Shown here: piece by piece, positions 56,701 to 64,000 of the stretch
Layout of the letters: every line of letters starts with the position of its first letter
Numbering within the stretch: the first letter of the stretch is position 1
The notes under the pieces: generated by a model
What the model was told of the DNA's origin: nothing
What the model saw: only the letters and a program-made list of their open reading frames with translations
Database searches by the model: none
Program-made: the position numbers and the translations under genes
Assembly: GCA_941918925.1 (NCBI GenBank)
Contig: OW799237.1
Location: 69,123,626-69,187,625, forward strand
Length of the DNA stretch: 64,000 bases
Source of the DNA: Phyto melanocephala
Taxonomy: Eukaryota; Arthropoda; Insecta; Diptera; Rhinophoridae
Direction: 5' to 3'

Positions 56701-58472
56701 ATATTTTATTTTTATTTTTTAGAGATGTGCCCTTGAGTATTTTTAGACTCACGATCAAGCACGCTCATTAAAAAAATGTAATCACTCACGGATATTTAAA
56801 ACTTACGCTTGCTTACGAATATCTAAACTTGAAATATGCACGCTTGCTATATAGTTGCATAGCTTGCTAGAATATTTAAATATGTTTCACGAACTCCTTC
56901 AACAACGGAATATCATCTGCAACAGGGTGCACATAATTAAGTAGTTTCAATTGATCATCTGATCATTAGCTGTTCTTTTCCAAATTTCAACCAACCTTTC
57001 GTACATTTTCTCTCTTCTTTCATAATTTCAAATTGTCAATAAAAAATAAAAAATATTTAAAAAAAATTCTTTTCGAAATGCAATCACCTCATATAATTGC
57101 ATCATGATCTGCAATTTTAAGAATTTAAGAATATTGCAGTTTGCTTTGATTTTTTTATTATAATATGATACGATACATATATGTATGTATATATCTTCCA
57201 CGATATCGCTGTTGGAATTGGGTAATATAATATTTATCAAACAAGTATTAAAAATGTGTTTTGTATGGTATCGGATAATCAGAGCTATTACATTGAATTC
57301 TATCCTTATTACATTTTTCTCTTAGTATATCACCACTTTAATAGTGCAGTTTTAACAGATATCTTTACTGGCTCTCAAATGTTCTTGGCACAATTTTGAG
57401 CAGATTGTCATAGCGAAGAAAATAATCATTTATTGTTGGAACATTTTTAGACTTATTTATTCGGAATATTCCTTAAGTGGCTACAAAAACAGCTAACAAG
57501 TCAGAAGCAAATTAAATTCAATTTAAGTTAATTTTCATAAAAGGCATTTCATGACTAAATTGAGCGTATGACAAACAAACAAAAATGTGTGTAATCTTTA
57601 AAAGCTGAAGCAACGTTAGCACATTAACGTGTTTTAATTATACTTACTGAAAGTGTTTCTCCAATCTGAAATTCATTAAAAATATTTGTAATAAACTGTA
57701 AAACATATAAGTCAGTTTTAATACTTATGTAGAAAAAAAAACAAATAAATAATTCAAAGTGTTGCAAAGAATCTTTTTTTTTATAAACTTAAGCATTGAT
57801 CTTGTAATCTTAAAATTTGCAGTAATCAGATTTACGGACCTTTTCACAAAGTAGGAATTAATTTATTAACGGAAGCTAGGCAAAATCAAATTTCGGAAAA
57901 TACTGTAATCTCATTAAGACCAGTTAAGACCTGAATTACAGTCACGAAATTTTTTATTTATTTTAATATATGTATAGAAATGTGTATAAAAATACGAGAC
58001 GTCAAAAATTTCTCGATTTCAATTGTCAGAAATGTATTAAAAAATTATTCATATTATTTAACTTTGTCCTATTTTTGAATAAATCTATAGATATCGGCAA
58101 CACTAATCTCACCGGCATTTATGTTTGCTGTTGTTCTCTTATTATGAAAATGGCACATACATACATATTTTTTTGTTCTTGCGGTAGCTTGCCCCATTAT
58201 TTGAGCATGTGTATACAATTTTTGCACATGCATTTACTATAAATACATATATATTTATGTATGTAGGTATGTATATATGACTGAAAATGCAAACGAAAAA
58301 AGTAATTTCACGTGCTAATTTAGCACGTTTTTAAAACGTTTCAATGCCATTTAATGTTGGCATACTTTTAGGTGTTTTTAAAAGAGAAATATAAAATGAT
58401 AAAATTTATTCTCTTAACGAACAATCGGAAACTATTAAGCAAAGTTTTTTAACTCATTTGGGGAAAAAAGTC
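56701..58472. other. 1.8-kb AT-rich stretch, no gene
   Basis: No recognised coding or repeat sequence. TATG microsatellites near 57175-57190 and 58245-58270. Confidence 0.35.
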
Positions 58473-58480
58473 GCTACAAG

Positions 58481-58661
58481 CATGGTGTTATTATACAAGG
58501 TGGCGGTGCCAGCCCCGCTGATTATTTTTTTGTGTTCTGGAGTATGTCAAACTACATATTTCAAAAATGATTTCAACTCCGGAAATTGTCAAACTCCATA
58601 CATAAAAAAAGAGACACAAATTGCTCTCCTTTACGCTATTACCTTATGTAATTACACCATG
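58481..58661 (-). mobile_element. P-element-like MITE, copy 2, perfect 8-bp duplication
   Basis: Ends CATGGTGTTATTATACAAGG and the inverse of CATGGTGTAATTACATAAGG. GCTACAAG flanks both ends exactly (58473-58480, 58662-58669). The termini closely resemble the Drosophila P-element terminus CATGATGAAATAACATAAGG, and P elements make 8-bp duplications. At 181 bp it has no coding capacity. It is the reverse complement of the copy at 44000-44181. Confidence 0.82.
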
Positions 58662-58669
58662 GCTACAAG

Positions 58670-59060
58670 GATGTTATTTAATCAAGAAAAGCAAAATTTA
58701 CTTATTTAGGGGCTTAATTCTCGTTAATTTGAAACGAAAAATGTTTGTTTAGAAAACCTATGGTGTAACCATAAGATATGACGCACAAAATTTTCAATTC
58801 ACAGCCCCTGAAATGAATTTGAAAACAAACAAAAAAGTTGTATTTTTGGTATAAATTTTAATACATAAAAAATATATATTAAAATTCAAGCACTGATGTA
58901 ATAATTAATAATTTTAGTTTTGCTTAAATCTAATTTATTAATAGGCAAATCGAATTCACATAGTTTACGCTTACATTATACAACCAATTTCAATAAATAG
59001 GTAGTATTAAAATCGATTCAGTATTTAAGCAGTCATAAACGTTTTAAGTTTCTACAAACA
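58670..59060. other. Spacer
   Basis: AT-rich. CCTATGGTGTAACCATAAGA at 58758 faintly echoes the P-like terminus. No gene. Confidence 0.25.
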
Positions 59061-59440
59061 CACATTTTATTTGATACCAATATTGAGGGGGTGACTCCAA
59101 CATGAATTTTAATTTTTTTTATAGTGATTATATTGCGCTAGTCAAGTTCAAGTCAGATGATACCAATATTGACTATCTTTGTTGACTAGAAGCTGGAAAA
59201 AATTGGTTTTCGTTTGTAAATTTTTGGAATATGTATATATTAAAAAAAAAAAAATTTGCTTATAACTTTACCGATTAGAGCCCGCTTTATCCAAAATTTT
59301 TACGAATATCTCTAGAGGCATATTATATCTACAAATAGTAGCAAAGGTACCTTTAAATTATTCTATGGCTGAAAATTTTTAATTTTGGTGGTAAAAATAT
59401 GGGGAAAAACAGAAAAACTTGTGAAGTTATAATAATATAC
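59060..59440 (-). mobile_element. Family B Helentron-like fragment
   Basis: GATACCAATATTGAGGGGGT, GCTAGTCAAGTTCAAGTCAG, CGTTTGTAAATTTTTGGAAT and CTCTAGAGGCATATTATATC. Confidence 0.55.
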
Positions 59441-59567
59441 AAAAACTACGTAAAATTTATTATAATATATAAATGGAGTAGTCAGGCAAACAGTTGTAGT
59501 CTTGACACAAACCTCCAGGCATATATTTCGTTTTGTTAACAATAAATTATGTACTATTGCCATTTAT

Positions 59568-60278
59568 TTTTATACCCGCCACCAAAAAAATGGTGGGGGT
59601 ATATTAATTTTGAGATTCCGTTTGTAACACACCGAAATATCCATTTTAGACCCCATAAAGTATATATATATTCTTAATCGGGGTTTTATTTTATGACGAT
59701 CTAGCTATGTCAGTCCGTCTGTTGAAAGCACGATAGAAGTCTTACGGAAAAAGCTAGGGGGCTCAAATTTTGCCAGAAAAACAAAACATACGAAAATTTA
59801 AACCAGTGTATTTTTCGGTATATTCAAAATTTACAACGTAATATAACTGACAAAATTAGATGTAAATTAGATGAAATCTGACCATTGCTTTTTGATCAAA
59901 GGCTTTGTACTAACGGAAAATAAATGTGACACGCCCTTTTTACGCCCACCTTTCATATAACGCTTTATCTTAAATTCATATAATTCCTCTATGGACAAAG
60001 TTTTTGGAAGAATAAAGGATTATATTGAAATATCTGTTGTATTTATTAGCAGAAACTATATTCACATGCCTACTTTAATGCCCGCTTTCATTGAAAGACT
60101 AAATTTACGAAAACATTTTACTAGCATATCAAAGTTATACAAAGAAAGTATAGAGATTATTTCATAGTGCTTACAGTAAATAACAAAATATGTAATAAAT
60201 TTCGTGGTATAAAAGTATACAAAATTGATGGTGGGTATAAAAGTTTCGGCACAGCCAAATATAGTGCTCTTACAAGTT
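59568..60278 (+). mobile_element. Family C Helentron-like repeat
   Basis: TATACCCGCCACCAAAAAAA TGGTGGGGGTAT (space added) starts it; GATCTAGCTATGTCAGTCCG, TTGAAAGCACGATAGAAGTC and one copy of the ATAGTCC/TTAGTATTCC-type module follow; GGTGGGTATAAAAGTTTCGG with GTGCTCTTACAAG ends it. About 710 bp, a complete short version of the copy at 37883. Confidence 0.7.
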
Positions 60279-61294
60279 TTGATAAACAAATCGTTAAATT
60301 AGAGTTTGAATTTCTTTTCGTAGCCTGCTTAGACTTTTTTGTTTTGCTTTTTGATCTTTTATTATTTACTAGTTTGGTCTCTACGTGCTGTGAACTTGTG
60401 TTTAACATTTAAACTTGTGAACATTAAAAAATGGATCAAAGAATACGATTTACCTTAAAAGAAAAATAAAAATTTTGGATAAATATAGGTACAAATGGAA
60501 AGCAATTAAAAAAATTTGAAGAAATCGCAAAAACAAACGTCAATAAAAAGTTTCTTTAAATAATTATGTACTTTTATTCTTATTTTTTTTAATAATCACT
60601 TTTTTCATTAATTTTATTTTATAAAATTCATTTACTTGTAATACGATATGATATAAGTTGTAATAAGTATTTTTTTTAGTACTGGATTTAACGAATTTTT
60701 CAATTTAACGAACAGGGCTGACAATCAATTGTTCGTTAACTCGGGAAACCACTTTATATACATACATATGTACATATGTACATACATATATCCATGTTTA
60801 AAGAAATTTAACTTTTTTCAGCATTTATGTAACATCACGCTCGGGTGGCCCAAATTCATTCACAGACTTGTCACATATTATTTTATTAATAAAATTGGGA
60901 CTGTGATAAAAAACGGGAAGATTCAATAATTGAGATAAAAAGTTTTAATGTTAAAAATATATAATTATGTACGATATGGAATTATTTTGTCGTAGACGAA
61001 GATGCTTAATTATCGTTAAGCTTACAATGAACTTATAAAGTATTATATTTCTTATTAGAGTAAATTTATTTTTAACTTTTAGTTCATTTCTTTAGTTAAT
61101 TTTATTAACAAAAATTAAATGTTTGTTTTTAAAAATTTTTATGTAAACTTATACAAAAAGTACCGTTATATTTTGTTACACAAGTATTCATTATACGAAA
61201 TACTTTTATTTTTATTGCACATACATACTTATATGCAGTTTATATTAAATAAAAATTTTAATTATATTAGTATTGAAAAATTAATGACAATTTT
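60279..61294. other. Spacer with a possible pogo/Tigger scrap
   Basis: At 60431 the plus strand reads MDQRIRFTLKEK then a stop, resembling the start of pogo/Tigger transposases, and GTTCGTTAACTCGGGAAACC at 60731 resembles a Tigger-type terminus. Both are short. The remainder is AT-rich with CATA microsatellite at 60760-60790. Confidence 0.3.
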
Positions 61295-61347
61295 TTATAC
61301 CCACAACCAAAAAATGTGTAATTCTATTTGTAACACATCAAATACAC
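61295..61347 (+). mobile_element. Family C Helentron-like 5' scrap
   Basis: TATACCCACAACCAAAAAAT GTGTAATTC..TTTGTAACACATCAAAT (space added), cut off where a different sequence begins. Confidence 0.45.
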
Positions 61348-62640
61348 TATGCTAGTTGAAAAAACAGACAAGCCGGGCACCTGGCGTTTTAACATAATTC
61401 GGGTACGCTGAATCCAGTGGTGCCCGCAGTTTTTTAAGATTGGCTCTGGTTTTCGAGATATACCGTTATTTCGAAAATGGAGGAGGTTGCACCACATATG
61501 TTCGCGTAACTCAAAAACGCTTAAGCCTGTTGAAAAAACTTAAAAAACCGAAATTCCGCAATTAAAATAATTAATTCTTTTTATCAAAATTTCGAAATTT
61601 TTGTTTTTTAAAAATTCATAAAAAATTGAAAAATGCAGCTAGGCTTCTAATTTTTTGCAGACATATAAAAACGAAGCTGATAACAAAATAAGCCATAAAT
61701 CTTTAAAATCTGTTAGCAACTTTTTATTTTATTCGCAAAAGTCGACAAATTTTAATTAATTTAAGAATTTCATAAAACGCAACCCCTAAGGGATGGTGAT
61801 AAAGGGAAAGTATAATTTAAGAAAATGTTAAGAACAAAAAACATTGGAGGTCGGTCATACATTTTATCCCCTTAGGAGTAAATCCTAGGCCTAAGAAACA
61901 AATGATGGGAATGAAAAATAAAGTTGCGCTGGTCATTTGGCCCGTCTAGGGGTATCTCAGGCGCTGCAGGTGCAAAATTTAAGGCTAGAGCTCTACGCGT
62001 ATAAAAAACAAAGTTCCAAACAAAATAAGCTATTAGTGATTAAAGTCTGTCTACAACTTTTGATTTTTTCAGAAAAGATGAAATTTTTTAATTTTTTTAA
62101 TAACCAAACTAAAAAATTTTTGTTGTTAAGTACCCTACAAGAAATTAATGACTGAAACTAACACATACAAAATGTTTGTACTAACACTATTGCAGCAATT
62201 TAATATATAATTCCTACTACAGGAAATATAATGCGTATGCAAGAGTGAGACAAATTATGTATGTTGATTTCTTGACGTTTAAAAATAAAAATTTGGAAAA
62301 TTATTGTGTAAAATTTTTAATTTAGTGTTATAAAGAGTAATTTTTATTTAATAATTTGCAGTTCTTTCGATCAGGTTTTTTATAAAATACTCGAGAGATA
62401 AAAGGTAAGTACGAAAGGTAGCAGCCAAACATAAATATGTATATGCCTTTGTATATTCTCATAATTTTTACTTTTAGTAATTCCAGCCATAATACCAATG
62501 ACGCTAATACCATGGAAACGGATTAAAATGAGCCCCTGCAGAAAGCAGTGAAATTAACGGGAAATATTGTATTAAAAAAAAGTGATGTAGTGAAAAATAT
62601 AATAATAAATAATATAAAAGATAATAAATTTGTTTTATTG
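61348..62640. other. Unassigned repeat-like stretch
   Basis: More GC-rich blocks than its surroundings (GACAAGCCGGGCACCTGGCG, TGGTGCCCGCAGTTTTTTAA, TCGAGATATACCGTTATTTC, GCAACCCCTAAGGGATGG). It may be the far end of the element whose decayed coding region lies at 62990-63998, but nothing joins them directly. Confidence 0.3.
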
Positions 62641-62644
62641 TACG

Positions 62645-62752
62645 AGTTACCTTTGACCGATATATACGTTAAGTGTGACTAGTTAGCTTTGACCGATATA
62701 TACGTTAAGTGTGACTAGTTAGCTTTGACCGATATATACGTTAAGTGTGACT
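62645..62752. repeat. 36-bp tandem repeat, three units
   Basis: Starts at 62645, 62681 and 62717; the core TTTGACCGATATATACGTTA AGTGTGACTA (space added) is identical in all three. The related GGACCGATATATCC occurs at 62923. Confidence 0.9.
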
Positions 62753-62940
62753 ATTTACTATTTATATTATATTTGATTAGAAATATCTGTAGATGTAAGT
62801 AGTCCAGATATATGTTTTGCAATCCACACAACTAATAAGTAAAAGAAAGACGAAAAATCACACGTACACAAAAGTTTCCATCAATTTTTTCATTTTGCCC
62901 TTAATAACTTGATAGAAACTTTGGACCGATATATCCATCC

Positions 62941-62978
62941 CAGTGACAGTCATATTACCGGTCAAATGACTGTCACTG
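62941..62978. repeat. 13-bp-stem hairpin
   Basis: CAGTGACAGTCAT and ATGACTGTCACTG are perfect inverse copies around 12 bases that include ACCGGT. It lies just beyond the C-terminal end of the decayed coding region to its right. Confidence 0.8.
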
Positions 62979-62989
62979 TTCTTGTAGGG

Positions 62990-63998
62990 TAGCTAAAGTT
63001 AAAGTTTTTATTTAGAAATTTATTCTTCTTTCTCCTGCATATTCCAACAAATATCCCCTAATAGCGAATCAAGTTGTTTGCCGCTATACTAGTGTCCGAG
63101 CCTGGCTGTTACTTGGTGAAATCTCTCGCCATGTTCATCAGACTCGGCTGGTGATTGTTCATTAAATTTTTCGGCATGGTAATGAAAAAAATGTATTTTC
63201 AATGGCATTCTAACGTTTAAGTTTTTAAATGCGGTTAGCATATTTTTGATTAAAATTCGCCAGTTTTCAGACCGATGATTTCCTAATACATTTTCTATTA
63301 CTGCTTTTATAAAATTTCAATGCTCAATGCTTTTATAAAATTTTTTACAATACCCAGTTTGATGTGGAGTGGAGGAAGCAAAATCTTTTTCATCGGCACA
63401 AGTGGTAATTCAATAACATTGTTTCTATGCAATCTGCTTTCCTCACTTAAAGTCCAATCCCGTTTATTTTACTGGCCGCCATCGAAACGCGTATTCCATA
63501 AGTACATGAAGCACATATTTTTAGTATAGCCCAATTGCATGCCTCTTAAAAGTGCTACCACTTTTAAATCTGCGCATATTTTTCACTTGTGGTCTTTATA
63601 TTTAATTAACTCCATTATTTTTTTCATTGATGCGTATGTCTCTTAAGTATTTGTGCTTGGTGCTATCGGAATAGGACTTTTTAAATTAGTGACATGTAGC
63701 AAAACTGCTTTAAAGCTACTTTTGGAAGAATCAATAAATAAGCGCCAATCTCCAGGATTATATTCATTTTGCATTGTTAAAACCAAGCCGCGGATGTCAG
63801 TACAATACGCGATAGAATTATTCTCAATAGATTTAAAAAAAAGTCGTAAATCGTCTATGGCAATTGATAGCCCCGTATATTTGTACATCTGGTGCTAAAA
63901 TATTAGCTCGTTTTAACTCTTTTGTCAAGAGAATGCTCTGTCTTGGAGATAATTTTAAACGTCGTACCATTTATACCATATATAACACTTAAAGAAAA
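62990..63998 (-). pseudogene. Decayed copy of a multicopy invertebrate protein family, runs off the window
   Basis: Minus-strand pieces, in order from the right edge: DLRLFFKSIENNSIAYCTDI, YNPGDWRLFIDSSKSSFKAV, ADLKVVALLRGMQLGYTKNM, CFMYLWNTRFDGG, PMKKILLPPLHIKLGIVKNF, VIENVLGNHRSENWRILIKN, MPLKIHFFHYHAEKFNEQSP, ESDEHGERFHQVTA and LDSLLGDICWNMQEK. At least three frame changes or stops separate them. I know this motif series (LFIDSSK..KAVLLH, CLWxSR, LPPLHIKLGL, SDEHGERFHQ) from a large, repeated family in aphid, Hydra and other animal genomes, usually unannotated. I cannot name a catalytic class. Copies behave like mobile DNA. The N-terminus is outside the window. Confidence 0.7.
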
Positions 63999-64000
63999 AT

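Noticed and set aside
1..64000. CRISPR arrays, operons, bacterial ribosome-binding sites
   Set aside because: None fit: the window has spliced genes, poly(A)-tailed retroelements and fly transposons.

Overview
This 64-kb window is AT-rich eukaryotic DNA from a fly, most likely a calyptrate fly such as a blowfly or house-fly relative. Three intron-containing genes are well supported. Their protein sequences match Drosophila genes: Ctu1 (tRNA 2-thiolation ATPase, minus strand), alicorn/AMPK-beta (plus strand) and an ABHD1/3-type alpha/beta hydrolase (Hydr1-like, minus strand). Splice sites, phases and stops close exactly to give proteins of 343, 344 and 439 residues. A short open stretch behind a good acceptor at 2886 may be the last exon of a plus-strand gene lying mostly to the left of the window. 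The species call is an inference; the gene calls rest on protein similarity recognised by eye.

Nearly everything else is transposable-element debris. Layout: 0.1-2.6 kb holds a MULE-like terminal-inverted-repeat (TIR) element filled with 173-bp tandem repeats, a Tc1 relic and a Helentron/DINE-1-like repeat. Ctu1 follows at 3.2-5.7 kb with a mariner relic in intron 2. At 6.0-8.8 kb there is a Harbinger-like MITE and then a self-nested pair of 772-bp transposons, each carrying a captured piece of the reptin (RuvBL2) gene. At 9.2-11.5 kb are a MITE, tandem repeats and a LINE 3' end. alc occupies 11.9-21.1 kb; its 8.1-kb first intron holds two LINE relics, a Helentron-like repeat, and a mariner copy split by a PIF/Harbinger element.

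From 21.6 to 40.4 kb the window has a Tc1-like element with clean TIRs, Helitron-like pieces, an unusual TIR element carrying a two-exon ORF, a Russian-doll nest of Helentron-like repeats, and several internally deleted mariner relatives. Hydr1 lies at 40.8-42.9 kb. From 43 to 64 kb there is no convincing host gene. That stretch holds more Helentron-like repeats, a P-element-like MITE with a perfect 8-bp target duplication, a tRNA-derived SINE with a perfect 13-bp target duplication, and, at the right edge, a decayed copy of a widespread invertebrate multicopy protein family.

The most notable object is the reptin-bearing transposon at 7080-8763. Two copies of one non-autonomous element share 23-bp TIRs, each has its own perfect 8-bp target-site duplication, and one is inserted in the other in opposite orientation. 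The result is a natural inverted repeat of a host gene fragment, which could give a hairpin RNA if transcribed.
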